NCBI GenBank assembly: GCA_964594635.1
Contig: CAZQMV010000003.1
Span: 228,391-292,390 of the forward strand
Reading direction: 5' to 3'
DNA: 64,000 bases
Origin: Berkiella sp964594635
GTDB taxonomy: Bacteria; Pseudomonadota; Gammaproteobacteria; Berkiellales; Berkiellaceae
In this document: positions 33,130 through 42,149 of the stretch, one piece after another
How the letters are laid out: each line of letters opens with the position of its first letter
Position numbering within the stretch: position 1 is the stretch's first letter
Position numbers and translations under genes: made by a program
The notes under the pieces: generated by a model
Databases searched by the model: none
The model's input: the letters and a program-made list of their open reading frames with translations, nothing else
What the model was told of the DNA's origin: nothing

Positions 33130-33567
33130 CTAAGCCTCTACTTTTCCACCCTTGGCTTCAATAGCAGCTTTAGCACCTGCTGTTAAACCAATTCCTGAAA
33201 TGGTGAGCCCATCATGGGTCAATTCGCCACTAAGAATGATCTTTGCACGTTTAATATTGGCAGAGATCAAACCGGCATCCAGCAATGTTTGCAAATTAAC
33301 AATTTTGCCTTCGATTTTATTCAATTCACTTAAGCGAATTTCTTGGAATGACAGTGCTTTGCGTGATCGAAAACCAAATTTTGGCAAACGACGTTGCAAA
33401 GGCATCTGACCGCCCTCAAAACCTACTTTATGATAACCACCCGCACGGGCTCTTTGACCTTTATGGCCTTTACCGCAAGTTTTACCTTTACCGCTACCAG
33501 GACCGCGTCCAACGCGTTTACCTGTTTTTCTAGCACCAAAGCCAGATGTAATCGTATTGAGTTTCAT
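33130..33567 (-). CDS. rplO: 50S ribosomal protein L15
   Basis: 145 residues. The glycine-rich basic N-terminus (GRGPGSGKGKTCGKGHKGQ) and the GFEGGQMPLQRRLPKFGF motif identify L15. Its start overlaps the rpmD stop by one base. Normal length and place in the spc operon. Confidence 0.98.
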   Translation of the reverse strand: MKLNTITSGFGARKTGKRVGRGPGSGKGKTCGKGHKGQRARAGGYHKVGFEGGQMPLQRRLPKFGFRSRKALSFQEIRLSELNKIEGKIVNLQTLLDAGLISANIKRAKIILSGELTHDGLTISGIGLTAGAKAAIEAKGGKVEA

Positions 33568-33773
33568 TATACTTCCTCAACTTTGACCATGAAGTAAATT
33601 TTATTAATCATACCGCGAATGGCCGGTGTATCTTGCAGTTGAACTGTTTGATGAATCCGTCTCAAACCCAATCCTCTTGCATTCGCAAGTTGGTTTGGTA
33701 AACGTTTAGCCAGACTCTTGGTTAATGTCACCGCGATGGATTTTTTGGATTCTGCTGCTTTTGCTTTAGACAT
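33567..33773 (-). CDS. rpmD: 50S ribosomal protein L30
   Basis: 68 residues with the L30 core (LANARGLGLRRIHQTVQLQDTPAIRGMI). The ATG at 33773 overlaps the rpsE stop (ATGTCTAA) and is preferred to an in-frame GTG three codons upstream. It is a few residues longer than the ~60-residue norm at the N-terminus. Confidence 0.95.
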   Translation of the reverse strand: MSKAKAAESKKSIAVTLTKSLAKRLPNQLANARGLGLRRIHQTVQLQDTPAIRGMINKIYFMVKVEEV

Positions 33774-34284
33774 TAGCTTCACCCGTTATTTCTTCTACTG
33801 TTTTGCCGCGCTTGTCAGCAATTGCTTGCGGAGAATGCGAACCCGCTAAGCCTTTCATCGTTGCACGAACCACATTCACTGGATTCGTTGAGCCATAGCA
33901 CTTCGCCAAAATGTTGTGGATACCTGCAACTTCAAATATTGCGCGCATCGCACCACCAGCAATGATACCGGTACCATCAGAGGCAGGCTTCATAAATACT
34001 TTAGAAGCACCATGTGATGAAACGATCGTATGGTGAACAGTTGTACCTTGCATAGGGATTTCTACCAAGTTACGTCTAGCATTTTCCATCGCTTTGCGAA
34101 TTGCTTCAGGGACTTCACGTGCTTTACCACGGCCAATTCCTACTCGACCACTGCCATTACCAACGACGGTCAGTGCGGAGAAACCAAAAATACGGCCCCC
34201 TTTTACTACCTTCGCAGTTCTGCGTACTTCGATTAATTTTTCTTCGTATTGACCATCGGTCTTTTGGTCTTGTTTTGATGCCAT
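33766..34284 (-). CDS. rpsE: 30S ribosomal protein S5
   Basis: 172 residues. The double-stranded-RNA-binding domain and the S5 C-terminal domain (GTGIIAGGAMRAIFEVAGI, AKCYGSTNPVNVVRATMKGL) are complete. S5 helps mRNA entry and decoding fidelity. In the spc operon after rplR. Confidence 0.98.
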   Translation of the reverse strand: MASKQDQKTDGQYEEKLIEVRRTAKVVKGGRIFGFSALTVVGNGSGRVGIGRGKAREVPEAIRKAMENARRNLVEIPMQGTTVHHTIVSSHGASKVFMKPASDGTGIIAGGAMRAIFEVAGIHNILAKCYGSTNPVNVVRATMKGLAGSHSPQAIADKRGKTVEEITGEANV

Positions 34285-34295
34285 GATGCCAACCT

Positions 34296-34667
34296 TTAAA
34301 CCGTTAAACCATGTTCATTTGCTGATTGTATTAATGCTGCTACACGACCATGGAATTTAAATCCAGAACGGTCGGAGGCTGCAGAAGAAATACCCGCTTC
34401 CTTAGCTCTTTGGGCTAATAATTTACCAACTTGCTTTGACAAGTCAGTTTTTGTTTCTTCGCCTTTCGCTGCATCTTTAATCGCTTTTTCTAAGCTGCAG
34501 GCATAAGCAAGAATTTTGCCGCCCTCAGGTGCGATTAACTGAGCATAGATATGTTTCGCTGAGCGACCAATACACAAACGTACCGTGCCTTTTTCAGCCC
34601 CCAATCGCTTAATATGCTCTCTAGTGCGACGCGATCTTCTAATACGCGCGATACGCTTTTTATTCAT
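34296..34667 (-). CDS. rplR: 50S ribosomal protein L18
   Basis: 123 residues. RLCIGRSAKHIYAQLI and the C-terminal FDRS/GFKFHGRVAALIQSANEHGL block are typical. L18 binds 5S rRNA with L5. Eleven bases separate its stop from rpsE. Confidence 0.97.
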   Translation of the reverse strand: MNKKRIARIRRSRRTREHIKRLGAEKGTVRLCIGRSAKHIYAQLIAPEGGKILAYACSLEKAIKDAAKGEETKTDLSKQVGKLLAQRAKEAGISSAASDRSGFKFHGRVAALIQSANEHGLTV

Positions 34668-34681
34668 TGTCTCTCACCTAA

Positions 34682-35245
34682 TTATTTTTTCTTGGTTTCT
34701 TTCAAAATAATCTTTTCATCTGCATAACGTATGCCTTTACCTTTATAAGGTTCAGGTTTACGTAATCCACCACAAATGCCACGAATATCTGCTGCAACTT
34801 GTCCAACTAGCTGTCTGTCTATGCCGGTTACTTCAATTTCAGTAAACGTAGCAGAAGCTAAATTGATGCCATGAGGCGCAACATACGTAACCGGATGGGA
34901 AAGACCCAGTGTCAAATTCAACATTGGGCGACCATCTTTTGATTTCGCTAATTGCGAACGATAACCAACGCCAACTAATGTTAATTTTTTGATAAAACCT
35001 TCAGACACACCTTTCACATGGTTTTGCAAAATAGCGCGAATGGTTCCTGCGATGGCTTCCGCATTGGTCGCACCATCAACCCCAGTCACTTTGATCTGCT
35101 GTTCTTCAACTTTAACGATAACGACATTTGGGAACGGTTGTTTGAGTTCCCCTTTTGGCCCTTTAACAACAGCGACGTTGTCTGCTACTTGCACGTCAAC
35201 GCCTTTAGGTACGTCAATAGGCAATCTTCCGACTCTTGATGACAT
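34682..35245 (-). CDS. rplF: 50S ribosomal protein L6
   Basis: 187 residues, ten more than E. coli. Opens SSRVGRLPIDVPKGV, and the C-terminal signature RKPEPYKGKGIRY is intact. It binds near the GTPase centre of the 50S subunit. Fourteen bases before rplR. Confidence 0.98.
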   Translation of the reverse strand: MSSRVGRLPIDVPKGVDVQVADNVAVVKGPKGELKQPFPNVVIVKVEEQQIKVTGVDGATNAEAIAGTIRAILQNHVKGVSEGFIKKLTLVGVGYRSQLAKSKDGRPMLNLTLGLSHPVTYVAPHGINLASATFTEIEVTGIDRQLVGQVAADIRGICGGLRKPEPYKGKGIRYADEKIILKETKKK

Positions 35246-35255
35246 TTTCTACACC

Positions 35256-35651
35256 TTACGCCACATAGCACAGGACTTCACCGCCCTGTCCTTTTGCAAC
35301 TGCTGAACGTCCTGTCATGACCCCATGTGAGGTTGAGACAATGGTAATACCCATATTGTCCATAACGATTGGCATTTCACGCGCCGAGGTGAATTGACGC
35401 AAGCCGGGACGACTAACACGCTTAATCATTTCAATAACTGGTTGGTCATTAAAATACTTTAAAACTATTTTGAGCGACTTTTTGCCTTCATTGTCTTCAA
35501 TCGCAAAATCAGTAATGTACCCTTCATCTTTCAATACATTCGCAATTGCAACTTTAATCTTAGAAGAAGGCATCGCAACATCTGCTAAACTAGCAGATTG
35601 TCCATTACGGATCCGCGTTAACATGTCCGCGATAGGATCCTGCATACTCAT
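35256..35651 (-). CDS. rpsH: 30S ribosomal protein S8
   Basis: 131 residues. MQDPIADMLTRIRNGQ at the start and the C-terminal signature TSHGVMTGRSA are typical. A GAGGAGA site precedes the ATG at 35651; a second ATG two codons later is also possible. S8 is the autogenous regulator of spc in E. coli. Confidence 0.98.
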   Translation of the reverse strand: MSMQDPIADMLTRIRNGQSASLADVAMPSSKIKVAIANVLKDEGYITDFAIEDNEGKKSLKIVLKYFNDQPVIEMIKRVSRPGLRQFTSAREMPIVMDNMGITIVSTSHGVMTGRSAVAKGQGGEVLCYVA

Positions 35652-35667
35652 GATGTTCTCCTCGAAG

Positions 35668-35970
35668 CTACCAACTTGATTTAACTAATCCAGGAATTTC
35701 ACCCGACATTGCGCGTCGGCGAATTTCGTTACGGCATAAATTGAATTTGCGATAAACACCGCGCACTCTGCCAGTAATACTGCAACGACGTGATAAACGC
35801 ACGTAGCTTGAATCCCGAGGCATTTTTTCAAACTTCGCGAGAATTTCAAATTTTGCATCGATATCTAAAGCTGGATCGTTTAGCTGTTTACGCAATTCTT
35901 GGCGCTTTGCGGAGTGTCTTTGCAAATTCTTTCGCTTTGTCTCACGACGTATCATGCGCTGACTAGACAT
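35668..35970 (-). CDS. rpsN: 30S ribosomal protein S14
   Basis: 100 residues, the long zinc-free form (no CxxC pair), with RCSITGRVRGVYRKFNLCRNEIR near the C-terminus. It overlaps the rplE stop by 8 bases. Confidence 0.97.
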   Translation of the reverse strand: MSSQRMIRRETKRKNLQRHSAKRQELRKQLNDPALDIDAKFEILAKFEKMPRDSSYVRLSRRCSITGRVRGVYRKFNLCRNEIRRRAMSGEIPGLVKSSW

Positions 35971-36601
35971 TGGTTTTCACCTCGGCAGTTTTAGTTTCGC
36001 GAAATGGGAAATTAAATGCTTTTAACAATGCGAAAGCTTCAGCATCTGTCTTCGCACTTGTTGTGATCGTAATATCAAGACCACGAACAGCATCTACCTG
36101 ATTGTAATCAATTTCTGGGAACGTAATCTGTTCTTTCAAACCTAAGCTGTAATTGCCTCTTGAGTCGAATGAACGTGGGTTCAAACCACGAAAGTCACGT
36201 ACCCGAGGTAAAGCAACACTTAATAAGCGATCTAAGAATTCATACATACGCTCGCCGCGCAGTGTCACTTTGCAACCAATTGGCCAACCATCACGAATTT
36301 TGAAGCCTGCGACTGATTTGCGGCTAAGCGTGATAACTGCCTTTTGACCAGCGATTTGCGTCAGGTTGTCTTGCGCTGCTTTTACAATTTTCTTATCGTC
36401 AGCCGCTTCGCCCACACCCATGTTCAAAGTGATCTTTTGAATGCGTGGCACTTGCATAACGTTTTCGTATTTAAATTGTTTGGAAAGCGCAGAAATCACT
36501 TTTTCATGAAAGTGCTTTTTCAAACGGCTTTGGCCTTGGCTTTCTTTGCTATCCTGGCCTTCTTGTGCTTTTGGAGCCTTGCTCTTCGAAGTCTTAGACA
36601 T
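35963..36601 (-). CDS. rplE: 50S ribosomal protein L5 with extended N-terminus
   Basis: 212 residues against about 179 in E. coli. The core is ordinary (MQVPRIQKITLNMGVGEA, RKSVAGFKIRDGWPIGCKVTLRG). The additional N-terminal residues (MSKTSKSKAPKAQEGQDSKE...) are hydrophilic and Lys/Ser/Gln-rich. The frame is open further upstream to 36667, but that would lie inside rplX; the ATG at 36601 overlaps the rplX stop by 8 bases and is the best start. Confidence 0.95.
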   Translation of the reverse strand: MSKTSKSKAPKAQEGQDSKESQGQSRLKKHFHEKVISALSKQFKYENVMQVPRIQKITLNMGVGEAADDKKIVKAAQDNLTQIAGQKAVITLSRKSVAGFKIRDGWPIGCKVTLRGERMYEFLDRLLSVALPRVRDFRGLNPRSFDSRGNYSLGLKEQITFPEIDYNQVDAVRGLDITITTSAKTDAEAFALLKAFNFPFRETKTAEVKTNV

Positions 36602-36929
36602 CCACCACCTCGTTAGATGATTTGAAATATCGAACTTTATTACCATCGACCATGCGGACACCCACACGGCTTGGTTTGTTCGTCATTGGATCCAATAAAG
36701 CAACCTTACAAGCCGGCATCGCGGTTTCCCGCGGAATAATTCCGCCTGGTTGTTCCTTTTGTGGGTTGGGTTTGACGTGTTCTTTGCGGATGTTAATACC
36801 CTCAACAACAACCCATAAGCCAGTGTCAGGACGGCTGGTCTTTGTCATTACTGACAAAACGGTGCCTGTGCGCCCTTTATCTTTGCCCGTCGTTACCCGA
36901 ACTTTATCGCCTTTTCGAATTTTGCGCAT
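36594..36929 (-). CDS. rplX: 50S ribosomal protein L24
   Basis: 111 residues. The KOW motif region KIRKGDKVRVTTGKDKGRTG and GINIRKEHVKPNPQ identify L24, an early assembly protein. Fifteen bases after rplN. Confidence 0.97.
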   Translation of the reverse strand: MRKIRKGDKVRVTTGKDKGRTGTVLSVMTKTSRPDTGLWVVVEGINIRKEHVKPNPQKEQPGGIIPRETAMPACKVALLDPMTNKPSRVGVRMVDGNKVRYFKSSNEVVDV

Positions 36930-36944
36930 AATAATTCTCTCAAC

Positions 36945-37310
36945 TCACAGCACTTCGGGTGCTAATGAAATAATTTTCATATAATTGTTACGTAGCTCGC
37001 GTGTTACCGGCCCGAAGATACGAGTGCCGATTGGCTGCATTTGAGCGCTTAACAATACCGCTGCATTACCATCAAAGCGGATGAGCGAACCGTCGTCACG
37101 TCTCACGCCTTTACGCGTGCGAACCACAACCGCTAACAATACATCGCCTTTTTTAACCTTGCCACGAGGAATGGCTTCTTTAACAGTAATGCGGATAACA
37201 TCACCGATGCCCGCATAACGTCTTTTAGATCCCCCGAGGACCTTGATGCACATCACTCGACGGGCACCACTGTTGTCTGCCACGTCTAGAACCGTCTGCA
37301 TCTGAATCAT
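36945..37310 (-). CDS. rplN: 50S ribosomal protein L14
   Basis: 121 residues beginning MIQMQTVLDVADNSGARRVM, with the L14 signature and C-terminal RIFGPVTRELR. First gene of the spc operon. The 93-base gap to rpsQ, the largest inside the S10-spc block, may hold the spc promoter, though I see no clear boxes. Confidence 0.98.
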   Translation of the reverse strand: MIQMQTVLDVADNSGARRVMCIKVLGGSKRRYAGIGDVIRITVKEAIPRGKVKKGDVLLAVVVRTRKGVRRDDGSLIRFDGNAAVLLSAQMQPIGTRIFGPVTRELRNNYMKIISLAPEVL

Positions 37311-37403
37311 GATACTCTCCGCTCACTCAAGTCTTAGCTAACAGCTACTCTCCGCCAAAAGGTCGAATATAGTACCATTGCTGCCGGCTAAGAGAAACCA
37401 GCT

Positions 37404-37664
37404 TTACTCTGCTTTTTCTAATACCTGGACCAATTGCCAAGTTTTTGTCTTGGAAATAGGCCTGACTTGCTTAATCTCAACTAAGTCACCCGTTTTACTT
37501 GCATGATCAGGATCATGAACATGAAAGGTGGTATGACCTTTGATCACTTTGCCATAAATTTCATGGCGACGTGACCAATCAACCCGCACCGTGCGAGTGG
37601 CTTGGCGTTTATCACTAACCACTTTACCCGTCAGAGTACCGGACTTGTTTTCAGCGTTACTCAT
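37404..37664 (-). CDS. rpsQ: 30S ribosomal protein S17
   Basis: 86 residues. The OB-fold strands with YGKVIKGHTTFHVHD and GDLVEIKQVRPISKTKTWQL are typical. Its start overlaps rpmC by 8 bases. Last gene of the S10 operon. Confidence 0.97.
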   Translation of the reverse strand: MSNAENKSGTLTGKVVSDKRQATRTVRVDWSRRHEIYGKVIKGHTTFHVHDPDHASKTGDLVEIKQVRPISKTKTWQLVQVLEKAE

Positions 37665-37863
37665 CCTTACTTCCTTTCATATCAAGTTCTGTCATGATGG
37701 TTTTAACGCGCGCAATATCACGACGAACATGTCGTAATTGCTGATTTGTCGCTAATTGACCACTACCATGTTGCATTTTTAACTTAAATTGCTTTTGAAC
37801 AAGTTCTTTAAGTGTATTTTGCAACGTCGATTTATTTTGTTGTCGTAACTCGCTTGCTTTCAT
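37657..37863 (-). CDS. rpmC: 50S ribosomal protein L29
   Basis: 68 residues forming the usual helical hairpin (LKELVQKQFKLKMQHGSGQL, then HVRRDIARVKTIM). The start overlaps the rplP stop by one base. Located near the exit tunnel where trigger factor and SRP dock. Confidence 0.96.
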   Translation of the reverse strand: MKASELRQQNKSTLQNTLKELVQKQFKLKMQHGSGQLATNQQLRHVRRDIARVKTIMTELDMKGSKDE

Positions 37864-38276
37864 TACATTACCGTCCGTTCAACAAATTCTGTTCTCACGG
37901 GAAGCTTAGCTGCTGCTAATTTGAATGCTTCTTCAGCCACTTCTCGTGTCACACCTTGAATTTCATAAAGCATTTTACCGGGCTGGATTTGAGCAACCCA
38001 ATATTCCACGTTACCTTTACCGGAGCCCATTCGAACTTCTAAAGGTTTTTGCGTGATTGGTTTGTCTGGGAAAATACGGATCCAGATCTTACCACCACGT
38101 TTTACGTAACGACTCATCGCTCGTCTTGCTGCTTCAATTTGACGCGCCGTAATACGACCACGATCAATTGCTTGCAATCCAAAATCACCAAAGCTTACTT
38201 TGTTGCCACGTAAAGCGAGTCCGCGGTTACTCCCTTTGTGCATTTTCCTGAATTTTGTACGTTTAGGTTGTAGCAT
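37863..38276 (-). CDS. rplP: 50S ribosomal protein L16
   Basis: 137 residues. MLQPKRTKFRKMHKG at the start and RMGSGKGNVEYWVA in the middle are characteristic. It begins 9 bases after rpsC. Confidence 0.98.
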   Translation of the reverse strand: MLQPKRTKFRKMHKGSNRGLALRGNKVSFGDFGLQAIDRGRITARQIEAARRAMSRYVKRGGKIWIRIFPDKPITQKPLEVRMGSGKGNVEYWVAQIQPGKMLYEIQGVTREVAEEAFKLAAAKLPVRTEFVERTVM

Positions 38277-38285
38277 GGTCGCCCT

Positions 38286-38963
38286 CTATTGCTGTTCCAC
38301 GGTTGCGGTGGCATTACTTCCAGCAGTGATATCTTTATCAAAGATTTCGCCTTTGAAAATCCAAACTTTGACACCAATAATTCCATAGGTTGTCTTGGCA
38401 ATGGCAGTCGCATAGTCAATGTCTGCACGGAAAGTATGAAGTGGAACGCGACCTTCACGAACCCATTCCGTACGAGCAATTTCAGCACCACCTAAACGCC
38501 CTGCAACACAGATTTTTACGCCTTTAGCACCGAAGCGTAATGCATTGCTCACCGCTCTTTTCATCGCGCGGCGGAACATCACACGTCGTTCTAATTGTTG
38601 TGCAATGCTTTCAGCGACTAAATAAGCATCGAGTTCTGGTCGGCGAATTTCTTCAATATTGATGTGCACTGGCACACCCATCAAGGTAGAAACTTTTTGA
38701 CGTAACTGTTCAATATCTTCACCTTTCTTACCAATCACGACACCAGGTCGCGCGGTGTGAACAGTGATACGCGCATTTTTTGCAGGTCTTTCGATTTGAA
38801 TACGGCTAACAAATGCATTTTTCAATTTATTACGTAAGTATTCGCGAGTCTGCAAATCACTTAACAATAAACCTGGATAATGCTTCTTATTGGCGTACCA
38901 CATCGAACGATGGGTCTCAATAATGCCCAAGCGTATGCCTGTTGGATGAACTTTTTGTCCCAT
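38286..38963 (-). CDS. rpsC: 30S ribosomal protein S3
   Basis: 225 residues. MGQKVHPTGIRLGI, the KH domain (VVIGKKGEDIEQLR) and the C-terminal domain (VAGRLGGAEIARTEWVREGRVPLHT) are complete. Overlaps rplV by one base. Confidence 0.98.
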   Translation of the reverse strand: MGQKVHPTGIRLGIIETHRSMWYANKKHYPGLLLSDLQTREYLRNKLKNAFVSRIQIERPAKNARITVHTARPGVVIGKKGEDIEQLRQKVSTLMGVPVHINIEEIRRPELDAYLVAESIAQQLERRVMFRRAMKRAVSNALRFGAKGVKICVAGRLGGAEIARTEWVREGRVPLHTFRADIDYATAIAKTTYGIIGVKVWIFKGEIFDKDITAGSNATATVEQQ

Positions 38964-39313
38964 TACGCCCTCTCTTTACTGTGAATATCTGATACCACAA
39001 TTTTGATGTGACATCGGCGTTTAACGATGCGATTACCACGACCTTTTGCACGCGCCTTAAATCTTTTTAAGGAGGTTGCTTCATCAATGGTGATAGTCGA
39101 AACTTTTAATTCATCAATATCTGCGCCTTGATTATGCTCAGCATTCGCAATCGCGGATTCTAATAATTTCTTAATTAACTTTGCAGATTTCTTACGAGCA
39201 AAGTTTAACAGTTCAACTGCTTTTTCGACGCCAAGTCCACGAATTTCATTGGCAACTAATCGAGCTTTTTGCGGTGATGAACCAGCATTTCTTAATACTG
39301 CGGATACTTCCAT
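38963..39313 (-). CDS. rplV: 50S ribosomal protein L22
   Basis: 116 residues. SPQKARLVANEIRG and the hairpin/closing strand region (RFKARAKGRGNRIVKRRCHI) are normal. The L22 loop lines the exit tunnel where macrolides bind; no deletion is visible in it. Confidence 0.97.
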   Translation of the reverse strand: MEVSAVLRNAGSSPQKARLVANEIRGLGVEKAVELLNFARKKSAKLIKKLLESAIANAEHNQGADIDELKVSTITIDEATSLKRFKARAKGRGNRIVKRRCHIKIVVSDIHSKERA

Positions 39314-39324
39314 TTTCTAACCCC

Positions 39325-39624
39325 CTACTTTTTATCTTTGCCGGAGGTGGTTTTCTTATCGCCCGAATGACCACGAAACGTTCTCGTAGCCGCGAATTCA
39401 CCTAGCTTATGGCCGACCATGTTTTCATTCACCAAGACTGGTACAAAAATTTTGCCATTATGTACCATCATTGTTGCCCCTACAAATTCAGGAACGATAG
39501 TGCTACGGCGTGACCATGTTTGGACGACGATTCGGCCTCTACCACCTGCATCATTGCGGGTTTTAGAGACTTTCTTTATTAATTTTGGGCTGCAATATGG
39601 CCCTTTTTTTAATGAACGTGCCAT
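39325..39624 (-). CDS. rpsS: 30S ribosomal protein S19
   Basis: 99 residues. ARSLKKGPYCSPKLIKKV at the start and GHKLGEFAATRTFRGHSG near the end identify S19. The C-terminal tail is lysine-rich. Three bases separate it from rplB. Confidence 0.97.
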   Translation of the reverse strand: MARSLKKGPYCSPKLIKKVSKTRNDAGGRGRIVVQTWSRRSTIVPEFVGATMMVHNGKIFVPVLVNENMVGHKLGEFAATRTFRGHSGDKKTTSGKDKK

Positions 39625-39627
39625 TGT

Positions 39628-40470
39628 TTAACCCCTTTCACCCTTCTTCTGCCCACGACGACGGACAATAAATCGACTGGAAACCTTTCTACGGTTACGT
39701 GTCTTCTTACCTTCCGGCTTACCGTTCTTGTTACAGGGCGGACGACCACCAGATGTGCGACCTTCACCACCACCCAACGGATGGTCAACTGGGTTCTTCG
39801 CAACACCACGTACAGTAGGTCTGATACCAAGCCAGCGCACCGCGCCCGCTTTACCGATAACGCGCAAGTTATGTTCGCCATTACCAACTTCACCAATCGT
39901 TGCACGACAGGTCGCTAATACTTTACGCATTTCGCCACTTCGTAAACGAATGGTTGCATAAGTGCCTTCACGTGCGAGTAATTGAGCATAACCACCTGCA
40001 CTACGTACCATTTGCGCACCTTTGCCAGGCTTCAATTCAACACAATGAATTGTCGCACCGACAGGGATATTGGTAATTGGCAAACAGTTACCAACAATAA
40101 TGGCGACATCGGGACCGGACTCAACCTTCGCACCAGCCGCTAGGCCTTTAGGCGCGACGATGTAGCGACGCTCACCATCTGCATAAACCAATAATGCAAT
40201 GTTTGCACTACGGTTAGGATCGTATTCAATACGCTCAACGCGTGCCGGAATATTATCTTTATCGCGTTTAAAATCGATTACGCGTAAACGACGACGATGA
40301 CCACCACCGCGGTGATCAACAGTCACTCGACCAATGTCATTTCGACCGTTGGTACGATTCTTCTTTTTCGTCAATGCTTTGACGGGGCGCCCTTTATGCA
40401 AGCCTTCCGTTTTAATCTTAATTTTAAAACGTTGACCTGGTGAAGTTGGCTTTAACTCAATAATGGCCAT
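39628..40470 (-). CDS. rplB: 50S ribosomal protein L2
   Basis: 280 residues. The C-terminal signature near the peptidyl-transferase centre (PTVRGVAKNPVDHPLGGGEG) is intact. Slightly longer at the C-terminus than E. coli L2. Eleven bases after rplW. Confidence 0.98.
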   Translation of the reverse strand: MAIIELKPTSPGQRFKIKIKTEGLHKGRPVKALTKKKNRTNGRNDIGRVTVDHRGGGHRRRLRVIDFKRDKDNIPARVERIEYDPNRSANIALLVYADGERRYIVAPKGLAAGAKVESGPDVAIIVGNCLPITNIPVGATIHCVELKPGKGAQMVRSAGGYAQLLAREGTYATIRLRSGEMRKVLATCRATIGEVGNGEHNLRVIGKAGAVRWLGIRPTVRGVAKNPVDHPLGGGEGRTSGGRPPCNKNGKPEGKKTRNRRKVSSRFIVRRRGQKKGERG

Positions 40471-40481
40471 ATAACACCTTA

Positions 40482-40793
40482 TTACTCAAACTCTGCAAAG
40501 TTGATCTGTGTGCCTTGCGCTAATTTGACGTAGGCTTTTTTCATTTTCTTGGTACGACCTTCAACTTGGCCGAAACGTACAAATGCACGTCCCTTAACAA
40601 GTGTCCGAACCGACTCTACCTTTACATTTGGAAAAAACTGCTCGACCGCTTGTTTGATCTCATGTTTACTGGATTTTGGATTTACCCAAAAGGAAACAGA
40701 GTTCTCACGCTCACCGGATCGGCTCGCTTTTTCAGAAACTAAAGGCGCTATTAGTACCTTTGATAAGGCATCGATTGGTTGCTTTCCACTCAT
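40482..40793 (-). CDS. rplW: 50S ribosomal protein L23
   Basis: 103 residues. The core VLIAPLVSEKASR and VNPKSSKHEIKQAVEQFF are typical. L23 sits at the exit tunnel and docks trigger factor. Overlaps the rplD stop as ATGA. Confidence 0.97.
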   Translation of the reverse strand: MSGKQPIDALSKVLIAPLVSEKASRSGERENSVSFWVNPKSSKHEIKQAVEQFFPNVKVESVRTLVKGRAFVRFGQVEGRTKKMKKAYVKLAQGTQINFAEFE

Positions 40794-41404
40794 CCTAGCA
40801 CCTCTTCAAGCTTTCTAATTGCATCGACCGTCATCAGCACATTGTCATACTTCAAGAGCTGAACAGGGTTAACACCACTTACTTCTTTAACTGCAATGCT
40901 GGGTACGTTACGTGAAGATAAGTAGAGATTTTCATCTAATTTATCAACAACGATCAGTACACGGTCTAATTTCAGTTCTTTCAGCTTTTCAAGCAGTACT
41001 TTGGTCTTTGGCTCTGCAACTTTAAATTCATTAACCGCCATTAATCTATCTTGACGAACTAATTCTGAAAGCACAGAACACATGGCGCCACGATACATTT
41101 TCTTATTTACTTTCTGGCTATGGTCGCGTGGGGTTGCAGCGAAAATAACGCCACCCTTACGCCATAACGGACTTCTAATGGTACCAGCACGCGCACGGCC
41201 AGTGCCTTTTTGACGCCATGGCTTCGCGCCACCGCCTCTTACTTCCGCTCTGGTTTTTTGCTTTTTGGTTCCTGCGCGTGCGCCGGCCATCAAAGCAACT
41301 ACCACTTGGTGCACGAGGGGTTCATTAAACTCTCGGCCAAAGGTAACTTCAGAAACGTCGATACTATTTGTGCCACCTGCGGGCTTGGCTAAAGCAAGTT
41401 TCAT
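40790..41404 (-). CDS. rplD: 50S ribosomal protein L4
   Basis: 204 residues. The KPWRQKGTGRARAG loop that reaches into the exit tunnel is present. An in-frame GTG at 41410 sits directly against the AAGGAGGG site; the ATG at 41404 has proper spacing and is chosen. In E. coli L4 represses the S10 operon; no leader structure could be assigned here. Confidence 0.97.
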   Translation of the reverse strand: MKLALAKPAGGTNSIDVSEVTFGREFNEPLVHQVVVALMAGARAGTKKQKTRAEVRGGGAKPWRQKGTGRARAGTIRSPLWRKGGVIFAATPRDHSQKVNKKMYRGAMCSVLSELVRQDRLMAVNEFKVAEPKTKVLLEKLKELKLDRVLIVVDKLDENLYLSSRNVPSIAVKEVSGVNPVQLLKYDNVLMTVDAIRKLEEVLG

Positions 41405-41415
41405 TCGCACCCTCC

Positions 41416-42078
41416 TTAAGCAGTTTCTGCGCGGTTGACTTGGACTTTAACCGTTGGCTTGATGATAACATCGCCGCCTGGACTTCCGGGTACCGCTCCA
41501 CGAATCAAAATTAAATGACGCTCAGCATCAACACGCACTACTTCTAAATATTGAGCAGTACGGCGCACATCGCCCATATGACCACACATTTTTTTACCTT
41601 TGAATACACGACCTGGGGTTTGGTTTTGACCAATAGAACCAGGAACACGATGTGAACGTGAGTTACCATGTGTTGCATCTTGTGTTCTGAAATGGTGACG
41701 TTTAACCGTACCAGCAAAACCTTTACCTTTAGTCGTACCAATCACATCAACGTGTTGTCCCGTTTGGAACATCTCAACCGTTAAGTCTTGGCCCACTTTA
41801 AAATCTTTACCTTCGTCGGCGTTCAAGGGGAATTCCCATAAACCACGACCCGCTTCAACACCTGCTTTCGCAAAGTGTCCTGCTTCGGGTTTATTAACGC
41901 GCTGCGCTTTTTTAGCGCCAGTGGTGATTTGCACCGCACGAAAACCTTCTTTTTCTTCGGTTTTCAATTGCGTAATGCGATTAGGTAACACTTCAACCAC
42001 TGTTACTGGAATTGAATTGCCTGTCTCGGTGAATACCCGAGTCATGCCTACTTTTCTACCAACCAAACCTATTGCCAT
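41416..42078 (-). CDS. rplC: 50S ribosomal protein L3
   Basis: 220 residues. AIGLVGRKVGMTRVF at the start and GKGFAGTVKRHHFRTQDATHGNS in the middle are typical. Strong GGAGGGAAAA site. A 71-base gap separates it from rpsJ. Confidence 0.98.
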   Translation of the reverse strand: MAIGLVGRKVGMTRVFTETGNSIPVTVVEVLPNRITQLKTEEKEGFRAVQITTGAKKAQRVNKPEAGHFAKAGVEAGRGLWEFPLNADEGKDFKVGQDLTVEMFQTGQHVDVIGTTKGKGFAGTVKRHHFRTQDATHGNSRSHRVPGSIGQNQTPGRVFKGKKMCGHMGDVRRTAQYLEVVRVDAERHLILIRGAVPGSPGGDVIIKPTVKVQVNRAETA

Positions 42079-42149
42079 TTTTCCCTCCGCCGTACAAGCC
42101 AGTTGTACCGGATTTAATTTTGTAAAAACTGCTTCTTTAAATTCAAATA

